DNA from: Mucilaginibacter sp. 44-25
GTDB taxonomy: Bacteria; Bacteroidota; Bacteroidia; Sphingobacteriales; Sphingobacteriaceae
Assembly: GCA_001898335.1 (NCBI GenBank)
Contig: MKTS01000011.1
Coordinates: 20,791 to 84,790, forward strand
Direction of reading: 5' to 3'
Length of the DNA: 64,000 nucleotides
The number at the start of each line of letters is the position of its first letter. Position 1 is the first letter of the stretch. The position numbers and the translations under genes are program-made. A model generated the notes under the pieces. The model saw nothing but the letters and a program-made list of their open reading frames with translations. It was not told where the DNA came from and searched no databases. This document shows positions 1 through 8,196 of the stretch, in pieces.

Positions 1-136
1 CCGGTACTCAGAAAATTATTCCTGGACTATTTTCATAATTTTTTTGTATTCGTCTTTTATTTTTTGCCGGCAAGTATGACTTTTCTAAAGCACCGCTTAC
101 CTCCGGCTACTTTTTTTTACTTCAAAATAATCATTT

Positions 137-1078
137 ATGGCTAATTTATTAACAGCGAAAGAGCTCAAAGAGCAGGCCTCTCTGGTTGACCTGCTAAGCC
201 GTTTGGGCTACCAGCCCGTTCCCAAACGCGGACGGGAAAAAATGTACATCAGCATGCTTAGGGACAACGATACCCTGCCATCTTTTAGTGTAAATGATGA
301 CCTGGGCGTATGGTTTGATCATGGCGCAGGGAAAGGCGGCAACATCATTGATTTTGGCCTGGCCTACTGGAAAAACCTTGGTTTTAACGAGGTCATTAAA
401 AAGATACAGCAGGTTTGTTCACTGGAACAGGTTCAGCATAGAGTGCCACGTCCTCGAAAACCCATGAAAGTTCATCATGTCGTCGAACGGGTAAAGCCTC
501 TAGGTGTTCATCCGGCCATAACAGATTACCTTAAAAGCCGTGGTGTTTACGATGTAGCAAAATTCTACCTAAGCGAAGTATATTACTATATCGAAGATGA
601 TAGTGATGTACGTAAGCATTATTTCGCAGCGGGCTGGCTTAATGAACATAATTCCTGGGAAGTCCGCAATCGTTATTTCAAAGGCTGTATGGGACACAAA
701 GGGATTACTGTTATACCTGGGCACCCCAAAAAAGCAGCTTTATTTGAAGGCTTCCTTGACTTTTTAAGCTGGCGATATGAAAATCCGGAAGCCGACCATA
801 CCATTATCGTTTTAAATACCTTAACCTTACTGCACCAGGCGATTAACAAGGCAAAAGCTTATTCTTCATTGGATATTTACTTCGACCGAGATAAAGCAGG
901 TAAAACCGCCAGCAGGGATTTTATAAAAGCTTTACCCTATGCGACTGACCGTTCAGCCGTGTATGAAGGGTTTAATGATTATAACGATAAACTAAAAGCG
1001 CAGCTGAAAACTGTCGCTAAAGAGCAGGAGACTAAAACGAATTTCTTTGCCAACGTCCGAGTTCCGTTTGTGAGGTAA
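137..1078 (+). CDS. CHC2/Toprim primase-like protein of the ICE
   Basis: The 313-aa protein resembles DnaG-type primases in layout. An N-terminal CHC2-like region (about residues 30-75, with TLPSFSVNDDLGVWFDHGAGKGG and then IIDF) is followed by a Toprim domain with EGFLD near residue 204 and YFDRDKAG near 249, matching the acidic Glu and DxD-type Toprim motifs. The Cys/His zinc ligands of a true CHC2 finger are absent, so the DNA-binding part is divergent. Such proteins are common at the start of Bacteroidota conjugative transposons, where a role in priming the transferred strand is inferred. It lies upstream of the relaxosome genes on the same strand. The family assignment is fairly sure; primase activity is not shown. 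Confidence 0.8.
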   Translation: MANLLTAKELKEQASLVDLLSRLGYQPVPKRGREKMYISMLRDNDTLPSFSVNDDLGVWFDHGAGKGGNIIDFGLAYWKNLGFNEVIKKIQQVCSLEQVQHRVPRPRKPMKVHHVVERVKPLGVHPAITDYLKSRGVYDVAKFYLSEVYYYIEDDSDVRKHYFAAGWLNEHNSWEVRNRYFKGCMGHKGITVIPGHPKKAALFEGFLDFLSWRYENPEADHTIIVLNTLTLLHQAINKAKAYSSLDIYFDRDKAGKTASRDFIKALPYATDRSAVYEGFNDYNDKLKAQLKTVAKEQETKTNFFANVRVPFVR

Positions 1079-1079
1079 C

Positions 1080-1193
1080 GAGTGGCGGCATTGCCGACAC
1101 TCAACTTCATATTTGATGGGTAAAATCCCAAATTGATAATCAGAATTTCCGTTGCTTTTGCAACGGCAAGATGTCTTTTTGTTTCACAAAAAG
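1080..1193. repeat. three consecutive hairpins between the primase-like gene and mobA
   Basis: Three inverted repeats lie in 115 bp. 1080-1102 has GAGTG-g-CGGC att GCCG-a-CACTC. 1149-1166 has CCGTTGC tttt GCAACGG. 1175-1193 has CTTTTTGT ttc ACAAAAAG. None is followed by a clean T run on the + strand, so they are not obvious terminators. They could be RNA leader structures or part of the relaxosome-binding region. Confidence 0.6.
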
Positions 1194-1245
1194 TCTCTTG
1201 CCCTTCCAGGGGGGAGATAAAAAAACTTCGCAACTCGTTTTTACT

Positions 1246-1656
1246 ATGGCTGACTTAAAGAAGCTGAACGGGCGACCGAAATTAAAGGAGGGTAAAAGAA
1301 CTAAGTTCATTAACGTCAGGTTTACAGAAGAAGAGTATATGGAAATAGCTGGTCTTGAAAAAGCACTGGCCCTTTCTAAAACAGACCTGATCAGGATGCG
1401 TATTTTATCCGATGCAAAAAAAACCGTGATCAATTCCCGGGAGCTTATCAAATACATTGATAGCGCGGGTGCCGAAATGGCCCGGATTGGTAATAATATC
1501 AACCAGTTAGCCAAACATGCGAACACACTTAGATTGCAAGGTGCATTAAATCCGGCGATCATTACCCAATTCAATCAACTGTTTGACGAGTACATCCAGG
1601 TTCAGCAAAAATTTGAGGTTTCACTTCGGAAAATAATCAGGGCAATGGGCCTTTGA
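1246..1656 (+). CDS. MobA/MobC-like relaxosome accessory protein
   Basis: The 136-aa protein starts with a basic segment (MADLKKLNGRPKLKEGKRTK), followed by a ribbon-helix-helix-like stretch (FINVRFTEEEYMEIAGLEKA) and IGNNINQLAKHAN, the hallmark of plasmid mobilization relaxosome proteins. It probably binds oriT DNA and helps load the relaxase encoded just downstream. The ATG at 1246 was preferred over the upstream in-frame ATG at 1171, because the extra 25 residues run through the hairpin region and look non-coding. The family is well recognised by motif; its exact DNA target is unknown. Confidence 0.82.
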   Translation: MADLKKLNGRPKLKEGKRTKFINVRFTEEEYMEIAGLEKALALSKTDLIRMRILSDAKKTVINSRELIKYIDSAGAEMARIGNNINQLAKHANTLRLQGALNPAIITQFNQLFDEYIQVQQKFEVSLRKIIRAMGL

Positions 1657-1689
1657 CCCTTGCCATTCCGACGATAAGACAATTGTCGA

Positions 1690-1975
1690 CTGATGCCAGG
1701 CAGATCGCGGGAGTAGCAGATCGTGAGATCGGTGGATTAGGAGATTAGGAGATTGTAAGATTACCTGCTCGTGAGATCGCTTGATCGCAAGATTTAGTGA
1801 TTAGGAGATCGGTAGATTTTCAGATTCGTAGACTATTGGATTAGTCGATCTAAGTAGATGCGGATCGGTTGCTATCGGGATCACCCGCTACCAGGATTCC
1901 CTGATTAATAACTCTAACGATCTGCTGATTGGCAGGTAAGAGGATCGGTAGGTAGATTTTTATTGTACTATAATC
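1690..1975. other. GAT-rich short-repeat intergenic region, candidate oriT
   Basis: The gap between the relaxosome and relaxase genes contains no credible gene. It is filled with closely spaced GAT-centred motifs: an exact direct repeat CGTGAGATCG at 1722-1731 and 1770-1779, tandem GGAGATTA-like units around 1735-1755, and GGATCGGT variants up to about 1950. Regular short repeats beside mob genes are typical of origins of transfer or relaxosome-binding sites. The role is inferred from position and repetitiveness only; no nick site can be identified. Confidence 0.45.
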
Positions 1976-1976
1976 C

Positions 1977-2969
1977 ATGATAGCGCACATTCTTGAAAAA
2001 CCTTCCAGGACATTTGCCGGTGTAAAGTACAATACAAATAAAGTTGACCGGAATACAGGCGAGATAATGCTGATCGCCAACTTTGGCGCTACCCAGGCAC
2101 TCCATAATCCACGCCCTCAGGACCTGGTAAACTATCTGCTGATGGTTTCAGCTCAAAATAAAGGCATCAAAAATACGCAGTTCCATGCCGTCATTTCGGC
2201 TGCCGGCCGTAATTACAATAAACAGGAACTTACAAAAGTCGCCGTCATGTGGATGAAAGAAATGAAATACGGTGACCAGCCATATCTTATTGTCTTTCAT
2301 AAAGACACAGATAATAACCACGTTCATCTAGTGAGTTCGCGCGTGGGTAAAGACGGAAAACAGATCGACCGGGATTACGAACAGATACGGGCTGTCAGGA
2401 ATATCAACAAGGTACTGGGCTACGACTTTGCCATGCAATACCGGTTCAGTACTAAAGCTCAATTCTATCTGATCCTGGAAAATCAGGGTTTTCTTGGCCG
2501 GGATTACCTGGACGAGCAAAAGCTTCAAAAGCGCATACAAACCTATAAGCCCGACAAAGCAAGAATAGCCGACCTCAAAGCATTGTTTATTAATCACAAA
2601 AGTAACACTGACTTTGTCGGGCAGATGAAATCGCTTTACAGGCTTGATCTTGTATTTCACTCAGCTGAAGGAAAAGCGCCCTATGGCTATACGGTCATCG
2701 ACCATAGCACCAAACAGGTTTTTAAAGGCAGTGAAATACTTCCTCTTAAATTGCTGTTGGACGACAAAATTAACATTGAACAATTAAATCATCCGCCGAA
2801 AATTGACCTGCATGATTATTTAAACGAGAATGCCATAACCTATTATTCTGAATATTCCCCGGAGCCGATTCACATCCAGCCTATTATGATTGCTGACGAT
2901 GTAGACGATCAGCAAGTGCTTGGCATGAAGCGCCGGAGACAAAAGAAGGCCCGGACTAATACCCGTTAA
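1977..2969 (+). CDS. mobB: MobP-type relaxase (MobB)
   Basis: The 330-aa relaxase/mobilization nuclease would nick oriT and carry the transferred strand. The metal-binding signature HKDTDNNHVHLV (about residues 104-115) matches the HxDTxNxHxH pattern of the MobP family, and VKYN near residue 17 offers a candidate nucleophile tyrosine. The C-terminal half has no recognised domain and ends in a basic tail. It follows the relaxosome gene after the repetitive gap and precedes the traA-like gene by 39 bp. The family call is strong; the catalytic tyrosine is inferred. Confidence 0.88.
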   Translation: MIAHILEKPSRTFAGVKYNTNKVDRNTGEIMLIANFGATQALHNPRPQDLVNYLLMVSAQNKGIKNTQFHAVISAAGRNYNKQELTKVAVMWMKEMKYGDQPYLIVFHKDTDNNHVHLVSSRVGKDGKQIDRDYEQIRAVRNINKVLGYDFAMQYRFSTKAQFYLILENQGFLGRDYLDEQKLQKRIQTYKPDKARIADLKALFINHKSNTDFVGQMKSLYRLDLVFHSAEGKAPYGYTVIDHSTKQVFKGSEILPLKLLLDDKINIEQLNHPPKIDLHDYLNENAITYYSEYSPEPIHIQPIMIADDVDDQQVLGMKRRRQKKARTNTR

Positions 2970-3008
2970 GCGGTAAGACCATTAAAATTATTACTCCATT
3001 GAAAACTT

Positions 3009-3635
3009 ATGATCTGTTTATTCGGCAACCAAAAAGGCGGCGTAGGAAAAAGTACGCTCACTGTTTTATCAGGAAACTACCTGAGCCTGGCTAAAGACTG
3101 GCCGGTTACTATTATTGATATGGACTATCAACAATCCATATCGCAGAAATTTGAAAAGGCAAAAGTGTTGGAAAACGAGGAACCGTATGATGTGTTACCG
3201 GCCAACCTGGAAAGCTTTCCACCTTTAATTCCTGTTCTGACCAAAAATAAAAAGGACGCAATTTTAATAGATCTGCCCGGCAAGCTGGACGATGACGGCC
3301 TGATACCGGTTTTTAAATCCGCTGATTTGGTCATCTGCCCCTTTGCTTATGATGAGTTCACCTTTGAGTCCACAGTGCTTTTCTCAGTCGTCCTAAAAAA
3401 GGTTAATCCCAATGTAGAGGTGGTGTTTATTCCAAACCGCATCAAAGCCAATGTAAAGTTTGAGATTATGAGCGAGGTGAACGAACAGCTTTCCAAATTC
3501 GGCAAGATCACTATGGCTATTCCGGACCGGATCGATTTTCAAAGGATTACCACCTTCCAGACGCCGCTGTCCCTCTATGGGATCATCACCCCTGTTTTTG
3601 AAGACATATTTGCAGATCGCCTATGGAAAAAATGA
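3009..3635 (+). CDS. traA: ParA-family ATPase, TraA-like
   Basis: The 208-aa protein has a deviant Walker A motif KGGVGKST at residues 9-16 and the downstream IDLPGK segment expected of ParA/MinD ATPases. In CTnDOT-like elements a ParA homologue opens the tra operon and is called TraA; a role in element maintenance or positioning of the transfer machine is likely but unproven. The reading frame overlaps the start of the next gene, so the two are probably translationally coupled. Confidence 0.88.
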   Translation: MICLFGNQKGGVGKSTLTVLSGNYLSLAKDWPVTIIDMDYQQSISQKFEKAKVLENEEPYDVLPANLESFPPLIPVLTKNKKDAILIDLPGKLDDDGLIPVFKSADLVICPFAYDEFTFESTVLFSVVLKKVNPNVEVVFIPNRIKANVKFEIMSEVNEQLSKFGKITMAIPDRIDFQRITTFQTPLSLYGIITPVFEDIFADRLWKK

Positions 3636-3985
3636 AATCATTAGCCGACCAGTTGCGTGAGCAAATGGTTAAGCCCAGTGAAAAACAAGAAGGCAGTAAA
3701 CCGAAAAGTACCGGAAAAAAAGCTGTCAAAACTGAAAAGCTGCAGAAGAATAATTCGGAGGGTGCGCCAATACTTCAGGTGCTGACCGAATACGATAATA
3801 GCGACCATAAAACGATGGTACATTTTCGGTTTGATCAGCAAACGGTAGATTTCCTGAACCAGTTTAAAATAGCAACTGGTGTGGACGCTACCAAATTCGT
3901 TGCTTATGCCGTCAGGCAGTTTATCGGGGCGCATCCCGAATTAAAAACGATCATTAAACAATTTATTCAAAAATCATACTTATGA
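3623..3985 (+). CDS. small conserved tra-operon protein (paralogue A)
   Basis: The 120-aa protein has a basic, low-complexity N-terminal third and a compact C-terminal domain (YDNSDHKTMVHFRFDQQTVDFLNQFK and the rest) that looks like a ribbon-helix-helix DNA-binding fold. A second ATG at 3632 forms an ATGA overlap with the stop of the ParA gene and may be the true start. The C-terminal domain is closely shared with the next gene (3982-4398), so the pair arose by duplication. Their position matches the traB/traC slots of CTnDOT elements; I do not assign a function. Confidence 0.7.
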   Translation: MEKMKSLADQLREQMVKPSEKQEGSKPKSTGKKAVKTEKLQKNNSEGAPILQVLTEYDNSDHKTMVHFRFDQQTVDFLNQFKIATGVDATKFVAYAVRQFIGAHPELKTIIKQFIQKSYL

Positions 3986-4398
3986 CACGATTGAAATTTT
4001 TACTCGGATTGTTTTGTACCTACGCAGCCTATTACACCATAGTCGTCCTTTGTGACCGCAGACAACAAAAGCAACCGGCGGCGAAATCGAAAGAAGAGCT
4101 GCCTGCAAGTGATCAGCCTTCCCCTGTGGAACCGGCTATAGAAAAAAAAGGTGGGACGGGTACGGTTCTCAAACATAATACTATAGCCAGATCGTTGTAT
4201 GCCTATGATAACAGTAATCATACCCAAATGGTGCACGTTCGGTTTGATCCGCAGACAGTGGATTTGCTGAACAAGTTTAAAATGGCCACGGGTACTGATA
4301 TTACCAAATTTGTCGCATTCTCGGTTAAATACCTGTTTGAGTCCAATCCCGAACTCAAAACCATCATCAAACAATACTTACAAAATACAACACTATGA
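3982..4398 (+). CDS. membrane-anchored tra-operon protein (paralogue B)
   Basis: The 138-aa protein has an N-terminal transmembrane helix (residues about 4-24), a charged linker, and a C-terminal domain (YDNSNHTQMVHVRFDPQTVD onward) nearly identical in pattern to that of the preceding gene. Its start overlaps the previous stop by 4 nt (ATGA), indicating translational coupling. A membrane-tethered copy beside a soluble copy of the same putative DNA-binding domain is notable. The function is unknown; it is probably a structural or regulatory part of the transfer apparatus. Confidence 0.7.
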   Translation: MTRLKFLLGLFCTYAAYYTIVVLCDRRQQKQPAAKSKEELPASDQPSPVEPAIEKKGGTGTVLKHNTIARSLYAYDNSNHTQMVHVRFDPQTVDLLNKFKMATGTDITKFVAFSVKYLFESNPELKTIIKQYLQNTTL

Positions 4399-4679
4399 CC
4401 TGGATTAAATTCGCTCTTTGGATGCTTGGCATCTATACCAGCTACTACGCGGCCCTGATATTCTGGGATTTTCTGCGTTCAAACCGCGGTGGAACCGCCA
4501 ACGATAAACATGAACTTACTTTTGTCGAGGATATCCACCCTGTAAAATCACTTGTGGAAGAAATAACAGGTTCCGGTAAGGAATCTTCTATTGCTTTTTC
4601 CGGTGGTGTGAGCCTTAAACAGCTTTTCAATCTCGCCCGAGAGGAATCGGTCGAGTACATCAAATCCGTTAGCTTCTAA
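4395..4679 (+). CDS. small membrane protein of the tra operon
   Basis: The 94-aa protein has one N-terminal transmembrane helix (MTWIKFALWMLGIYTSYYAA), whose sequence resembles that of the preceding protein, and a short acidic soluble tail. It overlaps the upstream gene by 4 nt. The shared N-terminal anchor suggests it derives from the same ancestral gene after loss of the RHH-like domain. It sits in the traD position by gene order only, and no function is recognised. Confidence 0.6.
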   Translation: MTWIKFALWMLGIYTSYYAALIFWDFLRSNRGGTANDKHELTFVEDIHPVKSLVEEITGSGKESSIAFSGGVSLKQLFNLAREESVEYIKSVSF

Positions 4680-4682
4680 TGA

Positions 4683-4973
4683 ATGAAATTTTTCCTGTTA
4701 GCATGTTGCTGTTTTTTCAAAGCAGCGGCATTCGCTCAACCAGGCATCGCAGAGATGCAGCAGGCTAAACAAGATCTATCATCATCCTTTTTTTCTGCCG
4801 TTGATTTTTGTTTGGTCCTCGCCTGTTTATTCGGCCTGTTAGGCGGGCTCAGAATTTACCATAACTGGCAGATGGGTAAGGACCGGATAGATTCGGCCGT
4901 AGCCGCCTGGTTTTTTGCATCTTTCTTTATGATCCTGTCGGGTCCTTTTTTGCGGGCATTGTTCGGAATTTGA
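4683..4973 (+). CDS. DUF4134/TraE-like membrane protein, divergent copy
   Basis: The 96-aa protein has a signal peptide ending near AFAQ, then two hydrophobic segments with GLLGGLRIYHNWQMGKD between them, the pattern of DUF4134 (TraE) proteins. TraE-type proteins are small pilin-like or membrane subunits of Bacteroidota conjugation systems. It is followed 226 bp later by a more typical copy (5200-5505), so the element carries two versions. This one is more divergent, and its exact role is uncertain. Confidence 0.72.
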   Translation: MKFFLLACCCFFKAAAFAQPGIAEMQQAKQDLSSSFFSAVDFCLVLACLFGLLGGLRIYHNWQMGKDRIDSAVAAWFFASFFMILSGPFLRALFGI

Positions 4974-5199
4974 ATGCCTGTTTTTCCAAATGCTTCATCC
5001 CGCGAAGCACTAAAAGATTCCTGTCCTTAATTCTTCAATTTTAAATCCTTCTTGGATTTAATCGGCAGCCTTTATTCTGCCATCTTCTTGGGTGAAATAA
5101 CCGGGGCGTTGTTCGTGATCTGAACGCTCTTTTTAGCATAACCGGCCTGCTTCCCCGCTGGCTCTAAAAGATCTCCGCCTTTATTTTTTCTCCACTTAA
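4974..5199. other. non-coding gap between the two traE-like genes
   Basis: I see no gene in this 226-bp interval, which is unusually long within an otherwise tightly packed operon. It contains a hairpin TTAAATCC-ttctt-GGATTTAA (5041-5061) and a second GCGTT...AACGC inverted repeat followed by TCTTTTT (about 5106-5134). The second could weaken transcription between the copies. Confidence 0.4.
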
Positions 5200-5505
5200 A
5201 TGTTTTTAAAAACAAAAAAGTTATGGGCTTCAGCCGTATTGCTGGCCCTGTCCATTCCCGTGTTCGCACAAAGCGGTGTTAACGGACTGAACACTGCAAC
5301 AACTACCCTTAAAACCTACGTAGCCCCCGTAACCAATATTACTTTGGTGATCGGCGGTATCGTTGGTATCGTTGGTGCCATCCGCGTTTATTCCAAGTGG
5401 AATTCGGGTGACCAGGATATCAACAAAGAGTTGATGGGATGGGGTGGCAGTTGTGTCTTCCTCGTTGTGTCTGCTTTGGTGATCAAAGCTTTCTTCGGCT
5501 TGTAA
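5200..5505 (+). CDS. traE: conjugative transposon protein TraE (DUF4134)
   Basis: The 101-aa protein has a cleavable signal (cleavage after VFAQ) and two transmembrane segments flanking IRVYSKWNSGDQDINKELMGWGGS, the characteristic DUF4134 sequence. TraE is a small inner-membrane subunit of the CTnDOT-type type IV secretion system. It lies directly before traF and traG, the usual order, with only 2 bp to the traF ATG. Confidence 0.88.
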   Translation: MFLKTKKLWASAVLLALSIPVFAQSGVNGLNTATTTLKTYVAPVTNITLVIGGIVGIVGAIRVYSKWNSGDQDINKELMGWGGSCVFLVVSALVIKAFFGL

Positions 5506-5507
5506 TC

Positions 5508-5795
5508 ATGGCCAGGAAGTATCCTGTTTATAAGGGGCTGCAACGGCCCCTTATATTCAAGGGCTTCAAAGGCAAGTTCATTTATTGGGGAATCGCCTCC
5601 CTGCTAACCGGGCTTGTTTTTGGGGCTTTAACCATGTCACTGGTCAATATGTGGCTCGGCGCCATGGTACTGATCGGGTTTGTTGTCGGCGGACTACTCT
5701 TTACCGCCAGCAAACAAAAAGGCGGCCTTCATTCCAAAAGCCGTACCTCAAACATTTACATCCTTAATCATTATGGCCGTAAAAACCTTGTTTAA
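5508..5795 (+). CDS. traF: conjugative transposon protein TraF (DUF4133)
   Basis: The 95-aa protein (MARKYPVYKGLQRPLIFKGF...) matches the DUF4133/TraF family: a short cytoplasmic N-terminus with a PLIFKGFKG segment, then two transmembrane helices, comparable to VirB3. The ATG at 5508 follows the traE stop by 2 nt and was preferred to an in-frame upstream ATG inside traE. Its 3' end overlaps the start of traG by 23 nt. Confidence 0.87.
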   Translation: MARKYPVYKGLQRPLIFKGFKGKFIYWGIASLLTGLVFGALTMSLVNMWLGAMVLIGFVVGGLLFTASKQKGGLHSKSRTSNIYILNHYGRKNLV

Positions 5796-8196
5796 CATCC
5801 CCTATGCGGGGGTGGATAAAGACGGGGAATACGATTTGCTCATTGGCCTTAACGGCGAATGCTCCATTGTCATTCAACTGGTCAACCCTGTTATCCGTTA
5901 CTCTGCTTATCCGGCAGGTTACGAGGAATTTCACCACCTGCTTATTAATGTCGTCAAAATATTAGGCGATGGTTACCTGCTGCAAAAGCAGGATATCATC
6001 AGCCGGTCTCCTTATAAAGGCCCGCCTGCCACGGAATACCTGCAAAAACAGTACAACGCTCATTTTAACGGGCGGGAATGTATGCAGGTCGCCACTTATT
6101 TAACCATCACGCGCCAGGTAAAAAAAGGCGCGTTTTATGTTTATGATGGCCGTGTACTGCGGGACTTCAGGCAGGCCATTGGCAAAGTACTGGATGTGCT
6201 GCCATCCGCCAATGCGCTTAACGAGGGGCAATTAAACCAGTTGGTCTTACAGGTGCTGAGCATGGACTTTGGCAGCCCCAATATTGTCCTTGATAATCTT
6301 GCCCCCTCGGAAACGGAGATCAGGATGGGCGAAAGATCGGTCCGCTGCATCAGCCTGGTTAACATTGACAGCATTGATCTGCCGCCCGATGTATCATCTC
6401 ATATTGAATTAAACGATAAGGAAAGCATGCGCGGCTTTCCCGTGGATTTCATGTCTTTTCTCTTTAAGGTGCCCGGTGTGGATGTGATCGTTTATAACCA
6501 GGTTATCGAAATACCAAACCAGGTAACGACCCTCCGTAAGCTGGAGCAAAAAAAGAAAAGGCACGCCGGGATTCCAGACCCGGCCAATCAATTATGCGTG
6601 GAGGATATCGATCTCCTGCTGAATGATGTCGCCCGCGAAAGTCAGCTGCTCGTCAATTGCCATTTTAATATCCTGGTGGCAGCACCTGTTACTGCCATAC
6701 AAAAGGCGGTCAATTTTATTGAAAGCTCGCTTTTTCAATTAGGGATCATCCCGAGCAAAAATGCCTATAACCAGCTGGAATTATTCCGCACCGCGCTGCC
6801 GGGAAATACCGTAGAGTTAAAGGAATATGATTGGTTTCTTACGACCTGCGATGCAGCAGTTTGCTTCTTCTTTAAAGAATCACTGCCGAGGGATGAACCT
6901 TCTGATTTCCTGTTAAGGTTTACTGACAGGCAGGGTATTCCCGTAGGCATGGACCCGGCCGACCTGCCCATGCGTACGGGTCGCATCAACAACCGCAACA
7001 AATTTGTACTTGGGCCGAGCGGTTCCGGCAAAAGCTTCTTTATGAATGCCCTTATAGAGCAGTACATGCTCTATAATATGGATATGGTCATCGTGGATAC
7101 CGGCCACTCTTACTCGGGCTTGTGTGCCTATTATAAAGGGAAATATATCACCTATACAGATAAAAACCCAATAACCATGAACCCGTTTCGTATCACCGAG
7201 GCGGAATACAACATAGAAAAGAAGGATTTTCTCTGTACCCTGATCGGGGTAACCTGGAAAGGCGCAGAAGGAAATTTAAGCCCGGTGGAACGCGATGTGA
7301 TCGCCAACGTGATATCAGCTTATTACAGCCAGTTCTTTACTGATAATGGCGATTTAAGCTTCAATACCTTTTATGACTTCGCCTTAACAAAGGTCCCGGA
7401 AATCAAAACCGAAGAAAAGATCGTTTTTGATTTTGACGAGTTTAAATATGTCCTTAAAAAGTTTTACAAAGGCGGCGAGTTTGCCCGGTTACTGAATGAG
7501 GACACCGATAAATCACTGTTTACCGAGCGATTCATTGTATATGAAATTGATTCGATCAAGGAGAACAAGACCCTCTTTCCACTCGTCACGTTATCCATTA
7601 TGGATGTGTTCATCCAGAAAATGCGGTACCGGTCGAACAGGCGCAAAGCTTTGGTGGTCGAAGAAGCATGGAAGGCCATCGCCAGCCCGCTTATGGCAGG
7701 CTACCTCCTGTACCTCTATAAAACTGTCCGGAAATTTTGGGGCGAGGCCATTGTCGTTACCCAGGAACTTGGGGACATTATCGGAAATGCGGTAGTAAAG
7801 GATAGTATCATCAATAATTCCGATACCATCTGCCTGCTGGACCAAACGAAGTTCAAGGATAATTACAATGATATCGCTGCCTTGCTTTCTATCAATGAAA
7901 CCGAAAGGCGGAAGATATTTACCATTAACCAGCTTGACAATACAGAAAACCGTGGCCGGTTTAAAGAAGTCTATATCCGGCGTGGCGCTGTCGGGGAGGT
8001 TTACGGAGTAGAAGTGTCCTTGCAGCAATACCTGACCTATACGACAGAAAAACCGGAAAAGTCAGCCGTGGAAAGCTACACCAGCCGATTCGGCTCTTAT
8101 CCTGATGGCCTTGATGCCTTTATCAGCGATTTCAAAGAAAGCGGGAAATCTTTACCTGCTTTCATCTCACAGGTTAACCAAAAACAGCAGCCATGA
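5773..8196 (+). CDS. traG: TraG family conjugation ATPase (VirB4-like)
   Basis: The 807-aa protein is the main motor ATPase of the transfer machine. Walker A GPSGSGKSFF lies near residues 413-422, MVIVDTGHSYSGL follows, and the Walker B region KALVVEEAWKAIA lies near 625. The N-terminal half is the usual TraG-N region. The start at 5773 (MAVKTLFNIPY) fits family N-termini and overlaps traF; an in-frame ATG 93 nt upstream would add residues read through traF and is unlikely. Its stop overlaps the next gene by 4 nt. It probably works at the inner membrane in substrate transport and pilus assembly. Confidence 0.93.
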   Translation: MAVKTLFNIPYAGVDKDGEYDLLIGLNGECSIVIQLVNPVIRYSAYPAGYEEFHHLLINVVKILGDGYLLQKQDIISRSPYKGPPATEYLQKQYNAHFNGRECMQVATYLTITRQVKKGAFYVYDGRVLRDFRQAIGKVLDVLPSANALNEGQLNQLVLQVLSMDFGSPNIVLDNLAPSETEIRMGERSVRCISLVNIDSIDLPPDVSSHIELNDKESMRGFPVDFMSFLFKVPGVDVIVYNQVIEIPNQVTTLRKLEQKKKRHAGIPDPANQLCVEDIDLLLNDVARESQLLVNCHFNILVAAPVTAIQKAVNFIESSLFQLGIIPSKNAYNQLELFRTALPGNTVELKEYDWFLTTCDAAVCFFFKESLPRDEPSDFLLRFTDRQGIPVGMDPADLPMRTGRINNRNKFVLGPSGSGKSFFMNALIEQYMLYNMDMVIVDTGHSYSGLCAYYKGKYITYTDKNPITMNPFRITEAEYNIEKKDFLCTLIGVTWKGAEGNLSPVERDVIANVISAYYSQFFTDNGDLSFNTFYDFALTKVPEIKTEEKIVFDFDEFKYVLKKFYKGGEFARLLNEDTDKSLFTERFIVYEIDSIKENKTLFPLVTLSIMDVFIQKMRYRSNRRKALVVEEAWKAIASPLMAGYLLYLYKTVRKFWGEAIVVTQELGDIIGNAVVKDSIINNSDTICLLDQTKFKDNYNDIAALLSINETERRKIFTINQLDNTENRGRFKEVYIRRGAVGEVYGVEVSLQQYLTYTTEKPEKSAVESYTSRFGSYPDGLDAFISDFKESGKSLPAFISQVNQKQQP

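Noticed and set aside
979..1574. Minus-strand open frames over the mob genes
   Set aside because: They are antisense to well-supported coding sequence and have no recognisable motif.
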